A program made the translations under genes and the position numbers. From Symbiotaphrina buchneri (lineage: Eukaryota > Ascomycota > Symbiotaphrinales > Symbiotaphrinaceae), in contig BCIG01000010.1 in NCBI GenBank assembly GCA_001599915.1, forward strand, positions 248,001 through 312,000: 64,000 nt of DNA. Direction: 5' to 3'. Every line of letters starts with the position of its first letter. Position 1 is the first letter of the stretch. The notes under the pieces were generated by a model. It searched no databases. It was not told the DNA's origin and was given only the letters and a program-made list of their open reading frames with translations. Shown piece by piece: positions 32,886 to 43,426 of the stretch.

Positions 32886-33491
32886 TCAATGGTGATACTG
32901 CAGATACCAATCTCTAATCGCAGTCAATGAGGGATCTTCTAAGATCCATCGGCCGGCCTGATAATCTGATGCACGGAGTTGTGCATGGACGCTTTCGTCG
33001 GTTATACTCAGGATCTCCTGCCCGGAAAGATCAGTGGTGAGGCCGGAATATGGGGGACGAAATCTCACTGACAGCACGAAGAGTATTGTCCGCGGCTTGC
33101 AAAGCGGCACAATGATTAGCTTGTGGTCTCTGTCCTTCAAGATGCTGTGCCTCGACTCCACCCATCGCATTGCCGCCGCCCCGCGAAGGTACAATTTCTG
33201 AGCTTGGAGACGTCTCCAGCTGGCATCCAGCATAATCCTTGGAAGACCACGTCAGTGACAGAGGTAACGGTGCGTTAGATGGACCGTGTACCGTTGCAGA
33301 TCTGCCTTTTCCGTGTCTTCGCTGCGACTCGACCGCTGGAGTTGGCTGCTATTAAACCCCATAGAAAGAAGAGTTTGTGCCTCCGAGGAACATCGGCGCA
33401 AGATGGCATACCCTCTTTCGTGATACTCGTCTGGAGAGGGCGTCGCTTTTAGCTGCGAAATATGGTATTGAATAGCACGATAGTCCTCCAT
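32886..33491 (-). CDS. Hypothetical spliced protein, about 160 aa
   Basis: The model is 33292..33491, 33069..33219, 32886..33017, 160 aa. It starts at ATG 33491 (MEDYRAIQYHISQLKATPSP). Intron 1 (72 nt, GTACAC...TGCCAG) joins EKADLQR/WRRLQAQKLYLRG. Intron 2 (51 nt, GTGAGA, CTGAT, GGGCAG) is a multiple of three and stop-free, so a 177-aa form is equally readable. The sequence is mostly helical in appearance (EYHERGYAILRRCSSEAQTL, KLYLRGAAAMRWVESRHSIL) with a basic middle, and ends SDYQAGRWILEDPSLTAIRD plus an aromatic tail WYLQYHH. I do not recognise the family. Two introns with coherent phase and an uninterrupted frame make chance less likely. Confidence 0.45.
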
Positions 33492-35195
33492 GATTTCGGC
33501 AATCCTGATTGCCCGGGACCCGTTTACTGTCGAACATTCTGATTAACACCCCTTCGACCCCGGTCAATGGTTAGCATAAAAGCAGACTCACATCCGTCCG
33601 CCATTGTAGATGGAAAGGAGAAGATCTTAAAAGAAAGGAAGACGAAAGAGGAAACGAAAGAAGAAAATGGACGAAATGAGAACCTTCAGAGCTGAAAGGA
33701 TCGAGTGACGACCAAGATTGAAAGAGTGGATAGCAAGGCAGAGAGAAGGTAAGAATCGCTCGAGGCTCGAGGCTATAATATATCCTTTCTCGATCGGATC
33801 TCACACATAGCCGGGCCTGTCAAAGTGCTTGGAACGCCATGGCTGGCTGATACATCTCGACGGGGTTCGGCATGGCAGCAGCGGGATGCAAGGAACCATA
33901 CCATAACGGCGGGCGCGGGTCCTCGACCGCAGATGCAGACGGAGGTGGAGAGTGCATGAATGAAGGCTCAAAACAAACTTTCAGGCGGGGCCAGATGGAT
34001 AGCACGCGCAATGCTCTTGAGGCAGAGAAGAGGGCTTCGGCCAGCTGGAAGTCCAGGCGCGCACAGAACAGGGCGGGTAGGGCAGCCGTGGCTTGACCTT
34101 CGCATCTGTAAAGGGATAGCATTGCCGGTAGGGCAGAAGAAGAAGGACTGACTGGAGGACAAGAAGATCGGGGAAGACGGGAAAATGGCGGTGGTGGTGG
34201 TGGTTCGTTCAGTGGGTGCGCGCCGCACACAGGAAGGCGGAGCGACGAATTGCTTCCTGTGTGGCTCTCTCCTCTCCAGTCCAGCTTGCACATCAGGATT
34301 AGGAGACGCCACAAGCTCCAGACGCTGCGAGTAAGAAGGACGAGGAGAATTGGGTCATTTCGGCACGGTTGCTCCTTCAGGTACTGTTACCTTGGGATCT
34401 GGTTGGAGAGGTACGTAGGGCATTCGGTGATTTATTGTGCCAGCTGAGAAATGAGCGAATGACAAACAGCAACTGATGGATGGGAGCTCCGCATCGTGTG
34501 CACGCCAGGTCGACGCTTACCTGAAAGTTAACTGGACTGGCGTTGCTGAAGATGCTAAAGCTGCCAGAAAGATGCTAAAGATGCCAAATGCGCGACTACT
34601 CGAGTCACCCGAGTCCCTCGACCTGCTGCGCGCAAATCTCCGGCACTTCAGCTGGGCGTCGCCTAGCGCCCCCATACATTCCCGCGCCAGATCAATGGAT
34701 CAATCAATCAATCAATCAGTGATCAAACTACGAAAAAGTACGGAGTGTGCCTTCTGGATCAATCTTTCCTCAAGCAGCCCATCCGTCCCACTGAAGAAGC
34801 CGGGCATTCCCAGGCAAGCCACCTGTGGGCGGTGCCCGTCTCGCCGGCAACTCACCTTGCCAGCTCTCTCGAACAGGCAGCTTAAGCGTCTAATAGTCTG
34901 CGTGGAAGGAAAGACGGGCATGTTACAACGCTGCAGATGGTCCAGCGCAAGAAATGGGTCCTTGATTCACAATCTCACCCTCACCACCAGCTTTACGACG
35001 ACTAACAGAAGCCGGAGACGGTCCCATTACGCCCATCACGGAGCGCCCTGACAGGTCATGGGTCTGCGCACACACTTTCTCCAACCAGACTGTTCTTCTG
35101 CCGGCTGCACATTATCGTACACCACATTAACGCGAGCGGCGCATACGGCCCAGCTACCCCTCGCCCACTCCACAGCCACCTTCATCCTCGGTGCC
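33492..35195. other. 1.7 kb region without a confident gene
   Basis: This lies upstream of the hypothetical gene and downstream of SCL1. It holds an AATC tandem repeat at about 34700-34718 and a near-duplicate GATGCTAAAG word pair at 34551-34578. Long overlapping frames on both strands (33820-34314, 34476-35051) have low-complexity content and contradict each other. Confidence 0.45.
34700..34718. repeat. (AATC)n short tandem repeat
   Basis: Five consecutive AATC units can be read directly. Confidence 0.85.
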
Positions 35196-36276
35196 CTAGT
35201 CTTTCTCGCTGATCGCCTGCAGCCGTGCATCGATCTCGTCTTCTGTCAGTGTCCGGAATCCCGGCTCAACACCCTCCTGCCCATCAGCGCGCGGTCCTCC
35301 CACAATGCCTACTTCTATTTCCCCCTTCTTGAAATCCACGCTGAGCACCGTGCTCAACGTCGTAATGCCCAGCTCCAGCACATCCTCCCAGCTGCCTTCT
35401 GCATAGTCCTTGTTCTTCAGCTTCTTCTCCAGGTGGTTCAGTGCCTCCTGTTGCTTGGGACCCGATGCCGTCGCCTTGTAGCCAACATAATACCCGGCGG
35501 GATCACACTTGTAGAGTTGGGGTCCAAACTCCGAATCCAACGATATGAGCGTCGTCGCAACACCCAGCGGCCGCATGTAAGCCTGCACCGTCAGCGCGTT
35601 GGACGCAGATGAAACAGGAGAATAGCAGGACCCGCTTACCCGTTGAGTATAGACCTGGCTGATGTTGGCTAACCTCTTAGCCAGCACGTCGCAAGGCATC
35701 TCGTAGCCGAATTTGTATCGAAATTCCGCAGCCTCGCCCCTAGCACGATCCACGGACGCGCGGGCGTCCGCTATGGATCCTGTCATGACACAGCCGACGG
35801 AAGGCGACAGCTTGAAGATATGCGACACCGAGGATGGTTCAATCAGTTTATCCTACATCAGTGGCTGGCATCAGACCTGTCATCATACCAAGCGACTTTT
35901 TCGGGAGATTTACCGGCACCTTCTTCTGCGATAACACCACGGCGCAGTTCTTGCCCCTGACCCCGACTGATGTGATGTTCGCTGCGGTAATGGCTTTGAA
36001 GGCATATTCTAGGACATGAAAGTCAGCCATGCAATCCTGTCGGGAAGAGGGGCTGGCTGCCGTAGCTGGCTGCAACCTCCACGGCGGGAGATGCCACAAC
36101 TATGCCTGATAGCCGGGTGAGCCCTACCAACTTGATACAGGCGGCCTTGGTCGGAAAAGATAGTAATATGTCTATCGAAACCCGCGCTACCTATTCGGAC
36201 AGGTCATGTCAGTTCCAACGCGAAAGAGACGGCAAGAGCAGACGGGGGCCAAAGGTATGTTGTCAGTACCTGACAT
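35196..36276 (-). CDS. SCL1: 20S proteasome subunit alpha 1 (alpha type-6, Scl1)
   Basis: Five exons: 36270..36276, 36128..36190, 35914..36008, 35640..35852, 35196..35582, giving 254 aa. The first coding exon is only 7 nt (ATGTCAG). The protein starts [20 protein letters not shown] and shows the alpha-subunit signature YQVEYAFKAI, then [56 protein letters not shown] and the acidic/basic tail RLQAISEKD. This is the alpha1 member of the outer ring. Alpha subunits are not proteolytic, and the N-terminal helix gates the pore. The fourth intron (57 nt, GTAAGC...GTGCAG) is in frame and stop-free, so automated callers could retain it as 19 extra residues after VYTQR. The gene is divergent from the WKF-domain gene over 442 bp. 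Confidence 0.95.
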
Positions 36277-36718
36277 GGTGAAAGGACGGGACAGCCGTGC
36301 CCTGCCCCTTCGGGAAATTTTCGATCTCAGCAGCACGGCAAGGAAGCAGAGGTGATCGGAGCTTGCACGACGGACAGATGGGGATTGTGACAGATAATTG
36401 CGGGTAAGGGAAAGAGAGATGAAAGGTGAAGATGATGGTTGAGTCGGGTTCAAGGCAGCAGCAGACAGCGTGGAGCTGCGAAAGGTACCAGGTAGGTAGT
36501 TTGACCTAACCTTAGCTAAATGCTACACGGTGCTACACCGCTAGCTACATGCTGCTTAGGTAATCCCCAACTTGGCTGCACCGGCTGGAATTGGCTGACC
36601 GCTCAATGGAGTCTTCAGACCAAAATAATATCCTCAAAGTCATTATTATCACCTACGCTGTCTGTATGAACCATCCTGAGGGATTACAAATATAACTCTG
36701 GCAGACCGCCGTGCCCAG
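36277..36718. promoter_or_regulatory. Divergent promoter region SCL1 / WKF-domain gene
   Basis: 442 bp between two start codons. It contains GGTACC and TAGCTA words at 36485-36560. I looked for a proteasome-gene PACE-type element and saw none I would defend. Confidence 0.4.
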
Positions 36719-37969
36719 ATGCCCGGTGCAGTCACCTCGAATCCCAGCCGCGTTCCTGCCTGGAAGAGGCTGGGTCTACAACTAAAATCCAACAACCAGC
36801 ATCCTCCTCAATCCACCGCCGTCGATGCTGCACAGCCTAACCCGAGGAAACGAAAACGTTCCCGGAATCTAGACAACGAGCCTCTGAGGGGCGACGGTCT
36901 CGTCAACGTTGACAATGGGGCTACCGATCTACCTCAAGAGCCTAATGACGCTGCCCGCTCTTTCTCGACAAGCACCCCGAAATCAAGCAAACGGAAGTCG
37001 GTCACCTTTACACCGGAGACTAAGACTGAAGACGGCGACAGCATCAAACAATTGTTCGGTGCGTGGGTGGAGAGCCAAAAAACCCTAACCGTGTCTGCTG
37101 AAACCGCTCCGACAATACCTGGCCACGGCTCGGGGGTACACGACGCCGATGCGACGAAGAAGAGAAAAAAGACAAAGCACACCGTGAAAGGTCTTGCTCG
37201 ACCTGCCCAGCGCCCAGGTTCAGACAGCGCCCAGACTCATCCAGCAATCACCTATCTACGCCTATATCATCGAGACCGTGACAACTGGAAGTTCAACAAG
37301 GCAAGACAGTCTTATCTTCTCAAGCATATCTTTGACCTTGACCGCGTTCCGGCTGACTGTACGCTGGCACTGGGCGAATATGTGGGAGGGCTATTTGGGG
37401 AAGCTGCGCGCTCTAGGATTAGAGAAGAGGCAGCGAAGATTTCGACAGATGACGAGGAACAGAGGGCGCTAGACGCAGACCAGGATGGGGAAAATTCCAA
37501 GCACAAGGCCGACTACGATCGTGCCCTGCAGGAGTTCTTACTGAAATTGGATCAGCCCGCGTGGTTCAAGCAGCCGCATGTCGAAACCGCAGGATCATTG
37601 GAGGGCCAGGAGGCCCAACGCATATTGAAGAGAAAGAGAGCGCATGTTTTACTTGAGGTCCTCGGGCCAGCCACGGGCGAAACCGCAGCTCGGTCTGTCC
37701 AGGCTCTAGAACAAGGGAATGTCAATCAGGCTGCTGTCATTAATACGTCTGAGACAAGTGTAGGGTCCCAGAAGGGAGCCCCCCAGAAGATCGGTAGGAA
37801 ACGGAAACGCAGGACGCTGGATGTCAGTGATGAGGACACGAGTAGTTCGGATTCAGACAGTTCAGAGTCGGCCAGTTCAGGATCAGGCAGTTCAGATTCA
37901 GACAGTTCAGATTCAGACAGTTCAGATTCTGAATCTTCGTTGACGACCTCCAGCTCAGAACCTGTATGA
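36719..37969 (+). CDS. WKF-domain nucleolar-type protein (C7orf50 homologue)
   Basis: A single exon, 416 aa. It begins MPGAVTSNPSRVPAWKRLGL. The first 170 residues are charged and disordered with basic patches (NPRKRKRSRN, KKRKKTKH) suited to nuclear or nucleolar import. The WKF domain lies at about 178-222: AITYLRLYHRDRDNWKFNKA, SYLLKHIFDLDRVP, LALGEYVGGL. A helical region with QEFLLKLDQPAWFKQP follows. The C-terminus is a Ser/Asp/Glu tract encoded by tandem AGTTCAGATTC-type repeats (about 37850-37935), typical of CK2-phosphorylated nucleolar tails. WKF proteins associate with ribosome biogenesis, but the exact role is not established. Confidence 0.85.
   Translation: MPGAVTSNPSRVPAWKRLGLQLKSNNQHPPQSTAVDAAQPNPRKRKRSRNLDNEPLRGDGLVNVDNGATDLPQEPNDAARSFSTSTPKSSKRKSVTFTPETKTEDGDSIKQLFGAWVESQKTLTVSAETAPTIPGHGSGVHDADATKKRKKTKHTVKGLARPAQRPGSDSAQTHPAITYLRLYHRDRDNWKFNKARQSYLLKHIFDLDRVPADCTLALGEYVGGLFGEAARSRIREEAAKISTDDEEQRALDADQDGENSKHKADYDRALQEFLLKLDQPAWFKQPHVETAGSLEGQEAQRILKRKRAHVLLEVLGPATGETAARSVQALEQGNVNQAAVINTSETSVGSQKGAPQKIGRKRKRRTLDVSDEDTSSSDSDSSESASSGSGSSDSDSSDSDSSDSESSLTTSSSEPV
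37850..37935 (+). repeat. Coding minisatellite (Ser-Asp tract)
   Basis: Tandem AGTTCAGATTCAGAC-like 15-bp units encode the acidic serine tail of the WKF protein. Units differ by single bases, so length may vary between strains. Confidence 0.8.
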
Positions 37970-38222
37970 TGAGCTGTCATCGGGGGCCCATGGGAGTGAA
38001 AGCGATAGCAAGAAGGACAGCAGTAGCAATTGAGCAAAGTCCCGCAATTGGCAAGGGATAGCCCTGTTTTCCTCTCGTATATCCTACCTCGTCAGAGTAT
38101 GGCATATTAGCTTTTAGAAGCTCCAGATAGGATCGGCCCAAATCACAGAAGAACAGAAGCTCAGACGCCACTATAGCGGCACCTCAGCACCGATGCGCCC
38201 AAAACACCAGAACCCCTATTCT

Positions 38223-41200
38223 CTAATCCCCAGTAGTACGACCCAGAATCAGTCCGAACCCCTTGTTCCTCTCTGCAGCCGCGGACGCTGCTGTGGGTTT
38301 CGGGGTTTGCTTCTTCTCTCTATCGCCTTTGGGATCCCTCCGCTTTCTTCGCACTGGCTCGTATACATCATTGAAATTCATAACCACGCCCAGGAACCGC
38401 ATGTCGACGTCCGGCTGGTAAGCCAAGTCGCCAAGTAGGACGTTTACCCTTGCTCGGAAATCCCTTGATAGTTGATGTAAACGCGTATGTAAGGCGGGCA
38501 GCATCTGGTCGTCGTTGGTGCTGGTAACAAGTGGAGTGAATGGACTCTCTGCATCTGCACCAGCCAGAGCTGTTGGGACTGGAATACCGGGATGCATCTC
38601 GTCCTCGTCCCGCTCCGTGAGGCCCCACTTGCCTTGAACGGTCCTTGCCTCGACTTTGGCATTCATCTCCTGTCTGCGGGTGAACTCGGCCACCGAAAAT
38701 GAATACAGCCCCTCCACCGCGTCTTTGTAGGCAAGCATAATCTTGAGAATCTCATGTAGTTGTGCAAGGAAACTGTCTTCCTTGCTACCACTGGTGCTTG
38801 CTCTAGCGGACCCTAGTAAACCCTTGTGCGTAATAGCTTGCAAATATTTCGCGTGAGCTTCAATGAGGTCGTCCAAAGTGCAGTCGGGCTTCTTGATTGC
38901 GAGCTGCAACGCATCCCAGCTTGACTCGATAACCTCGAAAAGGATGTAATATTGCAACTGACACACGAAGTGTATCATTTCAGCCACACAGCACCTCGCA
39001 ATCTTCCACTCGGCGCCCACTTTGTCGGCAACTGCTGCTAGCACTCCCCGAGCCCCCGTCATATACCGTCTCCAAGTGCTTCCGAGCGCGAATTCTACTC
39101 TTTTTATCCTCCACAAGAAGTTGAAAACCTTTAGGTATTGTCGACTGCCATAGGGTGTGACAATAACGTCAACCGGAGCATCTATTTTGTACTCCAAGGT
39201 GAAGACATCCCATCCTATTTCTCCATGACTGATGTCTAGCATTCTGGCATCGAGTCGTCTCAGTACCTCGGGTGAGTCAAATTGAGCGTTCGAGCCTATG
39301 ATTGCCTGTTCCAGCTGAGAGGTGAGATTGTGTCTCTGCAATGTGTTTGCTGGGCGGTCCAAACTGGACGATAACGACTCCATCAAAAGAGCAATGAAAT
39401 CCCCCTGCCCCAGCAGAAGGTACTTCTTCAAAGCATTCAGGTGGTCAAAAAGCTTGAACTTATTGGCCATCAGATGGATCAAGCGAGCCATAGTCGTCTT
39501 ATATGCCTCATCTATAGATGCTTCCAATGTGGCCGTGTCGCCATATTTTAGCTCTTTGGACGCATGCTTGGAATATGCTTCCACCCACGCTGAATCTCCG
39601 CAGCCATATCGAATGAAGTTTAGGCTTTTGCCGATCAAGAATACTTTTTTGGCAAAGTCTTTAGTAATAATAGTAGGTATCATGTCGTCGTCCAGTTTAT
39701 ACTTCTCTTCCCAGACACTAGTGGCGCCGCCTCGACGCGGATCCAGATTCTCACTGCTGAGAGCTTGTTGTTGCTCGGATACGAAGAACTCGAGATAGGG
39801 GTCCGATAGCTCGCCATCATATATCCACTGCCGGAGCATGTCGTAGAAGGGTCGAGTAACATGAGAGAGTAATCGTTCGGCAGACGCAACCACGAAAGGG
39901 TCTCCATGCGATGTGGTAAGTCCGTGGATCAACGAGATTAGCTGACCTCCCTTTTTCTCTACGCCTGCGTTAGGCACAGCAATGACACTAGGTACAGCGG
40001 ACGGACAAAGGAAAGGAATGTACGTACTGCGGGATTCTTCTACAATAAGACTGAGAAGCCGTAGACCCATTGTTGTCTCTCTGGTCCATATGACGCATCT
40101 CTTGAGCGTTATGCAAGCCCTTCGCGATCGCTTTGGTTCAATTGAACTTTCCATTGTCGTCATGGCGCGCCTGATTTCGACCTCAAGCGTGGCAACCAGA
40201 GCAAGATAGGACCTCAGTTCCTGTCCAATGGAAGCACGCAAGCTCTGGCTGATGAGCCCGCCATCTGTTGATTCAACAAACGTAGACAAAGTACGATATA
40301 GGAGAGCCGGTTCCGTAAGAGTGTGAAGTATGGAGATCATTGGTGAAGGTAGAGACTGAGGTAGCTTCACAGAGTCTGATGTGAAAATCAGATGCTTAGA
40401 GGATAGCCCTTGCAAAGTGAACGGCAGATCTCTGAGTACGGCGTTCTCCGAAGGGTCCATTCCAGTCAGGCTGCTTTCGCGCAGCAAATCACCGCTCTTT
40501 GCACGCGCTGATACTGGTGTAGCTCCTGTGTCGGTGGCGTCTGAGGTAATAGGGGCATGTGGTCGTGGGTTCCGAGACGCGCCCGACTCTGCAGATTCCG
40601 CCTGAGCCCGTGGCCCATGCTCCTCGGGCAAATCCATTGCCAGCCTTGGCAGTCCTTTGGAAGAAAATGCTTCATCGAATGTTGCTTGTGCCTCTCGCCC
40701 TTTTTCGTTCCCAGAGATCCCGCCCGCTGTTCGCCGGCCATTGCGCGGTACTCTTGCCTCAGGGTCCCATTCTAGATGGCTTTGAAGTCCACCCTGATCG
40801 TCTGAGAAGTTTTGACGCCCCTCGGAATCCGCCAGTTGGTATAGAAGATATAAGATAGCCCATTTCTGAGATAAAACAGGTTGGGTGAGTAGTCTCGAAT
40901 AGAGGTTGGAGAAGCGTAGTGCTTTCTCGGGGGTATGGTTGCCTGCTACCACTGGAAGACGATGTTCAGCTTCTTGACAGATCTCCAGCGACTCGACGGC
41001 GCCTTACATCTCTTTTTAATCAGGTCAGCAGCATGATTGACATCAGAAATTACAGCCGGACTTGGGTTCCTGACAGGACATGAGCTACCCGCTGTTTCTA
41101 AAGATAGGGAGGTCATGCCTTTCCAATAACCTTCTGGCTGTCCAGAGAGCGCGTTCGTGTCTATCCTCAGCTGTGGTCTCCTCCTCCGGATCAGTGTCGA

Positions 41201-41261
41201 TTATGCTGTCAACAAGAGACGACAGCGCGTCTTCAATACGTTGATCGCGGTCGTCCGACAT
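38223..41261 (-). CDS. Gamma-tubulin complex component GCP3 (Spc98)
   Basis: The model has four exons: 41131..41261, 41008..41069, 40028..40951, 38223..39964, giving 952 aa. Conserved GCP3 blocks include ISDVNHAADLIKKR, ALRFSNLYSRLLTQPVLSQK, WAILYLLYQLAD, VTRPFYDMLRQWIYDGEL, DPYLEFFVSEQ, IPTIITKDFAKKVFLIGKSL, then the GRIP2 region GWDVFTLEYKIDAPVDVIVT, YLKVFNFLWRIKRVEF and a tail with LLGDLAYQPDVDMRFLGVVM. GCP3 forms the gamma-tubulin small complex with GCP2 at spindle pole bodies. The 63-nt intron 39965..40027 is in frame and stop-free. The first junction is uncertain: the 61-nt intron I used has a weak donor GTTATT, and skipping it needs a 1-nt frame change instead, which would keep the sensible-looking WTARRLLERHDLPIF. 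Confidence 0.9.
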
Positions 41262-41900
41262 TCGCGCATCCTCGTATGCCTTTGGAGCCTCTGTAGGCGG
41301 TATTCAAGACGCGTCAACCTGGTCAAGTGCTGGCCAAATGGCTGTCGGCGCGTTCGTTGGTTGATTGCAGAAACCTATGTAGATGTCGCGTCTCGCTATC
41401 GATAAAACGAGCTCGTCGGGGATGGAACATTTAGCGCATCCTAAGTTCACCGCCGCGTAACTTGTTAAGCTAAGGTACCTTATAAGCCCAGAAGTCAGGT
41501 AAGGTACATACTCCATACACATCCTTAAGGTATGTACAAGAAGCTTGTGCATACTACCATCGCCTCCGCAAGTGTTTACGAAGTACATTGCTACTCATTG
41601 TCAATTGCCGTTGTTCAGTCTACGGTAGGTACACAGAATGGAGCTACAACCAAGGCTGAGGAGTTGATTTCGGACCTGTAAAGCAAATGCGCTGCTCACA
41701 GTGGCGGGCTCCGTTCAGTAGTCACTGCGAACGCCAGCTTCGTTGTACCAATCTTGCGCACACCTTCCTTAGCAGATCATCACATCAATTACTACTGGTC
41801 GCGATGGTAGCTTCAGCAACACATTCCTGCCATTGATTCGTGTCCACCATGGAAGAAGTTGGCACGCCCCACCTTGCTGAGAAGCGACATCCTGATTCCA
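41262..41900. other. Intergenic region upstream of GCP3
   Basis: 639 bp between the GCP3 start and the stop of the Cwh-like gene, with GGTACCTTA words at 41470-41540. No gene seen. Confidence 0.5.
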
Positions 41901-42490
41901 CTATTTCCCTCCGAACCAACTTGACAGCCCACTCTTTGCTTTAGCAGCACCATCTTCGACTTTCTTATCGAATTCGTCGATTTTTTTATTCACCTCCTGC
42001 CCTGCATCCTTCCGGTAATTCTCGAGCTTCGCCTCTGTTTCGTGCAATTTCGCCTTACCCTCAGCAATCTGTGGTGAGGTTAGCCATGATTCTCAAAACG
42101 CAAGGTCGATAAGTGCCAGGTAAAGATCAGATGATGAACACAAACGTGCAACATCGATCGCCAGGCACAGGGCGGAACAATCGGAGTGAGCTTACAGCAG
42201 AATCAATCTTCGAACCCGCCTTCTCTGCCCAGACTTCGCCTTCCTTCTTATATTCCTTTCCTTTGCCAGGAAGTTCTCCCTTCAACTTGGCTGATAAAGA
42301 GGCAGCGTCGGCTGGGAGGCAAACAACCAGTAAGCTTGGTGACGTCAAGAAATGTTCCACGAGAGCACATACCTTCTGCTTCCTTCGTTGCAAGCTTGGG
42401 ATTACCGCCAGCGGAATACAGATAATAGCCGACTCCGCCTGCGGCGGTCAGACCAATGAAGAGCGGTGCACGGGATTTCGGCTGTGCCAT
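41901..42490 (-). CDS. Small membrane-anchored Cwh-like (calcofluor white hypersensitive) protein
   Basis: Three exons: 42373..42490, 42196..42311, 41901..42068, giving 133 aa with consistent phases (GTATGT/CCCAG and GTAAGC/CACAG). The N-terminus MAQPKSRAPLFIGLTAAGGV continues into GYYLYSAGG, a single hydrophobic segment. The rest is a charged, repetitive amphipathic helix (SAKLKGELPGKGKEYKKEGE, AKLHETEAKLENYRKDAG, KKIDEFDKKVEDGAAKAK) ending SSWFGGK. That shape matches small fungal proteins annotated as calcofluor white hypersensitive, probably mitochondrial or ER anchored with an apolipoprotein-like helix. No mechanism is established. Confidence 0.82.
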
Positions 42491-43426
42491 GGCGAACGGG
42501 AAAGTTGCGATTCGTAGGAGTGCTTCCCGAGGACTAGAGAAACAGTGATACGCCCAGGTAGAGGTGCGAGCGCTTGAAGAATCACAAGTAAACTTATGAA
42601 GCGTTAGTATGGAGAAGCACAGCGGGTGAGTTAGGACTTGTAGTACCGTGAAGTGGTAGTAGTTGGTAGGGTGGGAATCAAGCAAGGAAGAAAAAGGAGG
42701 TTGGAGTGGAGGAGACGATGTTTTGGCAACGAATTGCAGGGTGAGGTACCTTATAAAGAGTACTTGAAGGTACGAGATGTCTGGGTCAATCTCCAGCGTC
42801 TGTCGAAGTACAGACTACAAATAGCAGCAGTCGCAGCACACAGGCCAAGGCATGGGAAATGAGTGGGTAATGTGGCAGGAAGAAGAATGACGTAGTGATC
42901 CCATCACGTGGGTGCTCCTATCCCCGCACCACTACTCCGTAAGAGTGCGGCGAGGCGGTACCTAAGGCGAGGTAACGATAGCCGCATACTAAGTGCAAAG
43001 TACCCGAGGTGAAGTAACGACCTTGCTCTGTGCGAAATGAAGGTCACTTCTATCTGAAGGAACTAAGGTAAAGGATTAAGGTAGAGCCCTACTTTGTAAG
43101 GTATCCGTTACTCGCCGCTCGATCTCTCAAGTCAATATCTCGAGTCGTCTCCCGGGTACCTCATCTTGCCCTAGTAAGCAATAATACCTAATGTGTACAC
43201 CTTACACTGGTTGATGCGCTCTAGTACTACGTACAGGTGGCCGGCTATCTCAAACTGAGATCATGCATATCTGATAATGCCGTAGCTGTCGCACGCGTCC
43301 TCCATGATCCGTTATCGACATTGGGCTTTCTTTCCCTTTTGGATCCCAGGTCAAGAAAGCATTTTCTTGTATGAGATGACTCCCAATGAGCACGGTGCGG
43401 AATGAATCTGGCTTGACAGACCAGGC
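42491..43426. other. Divergent intergenic region
   Basis: 936 bp between the Cwh-like start and the dysferlin-domain gene. It is rich in GGTACC, TACGTAC and AAGGTA words (42740-43210). No gene seen. Confidence 0.5.

Noticed and set aside
37977-38171. Minus-strand 64-codon frame with a C-terminal hydrophobic segment between the WKF and GCP3 genes
   Set aside because: No ATG in frame, and any upstream exon would have to lie inside the GCP3 3' end; kept only as a curiosity.
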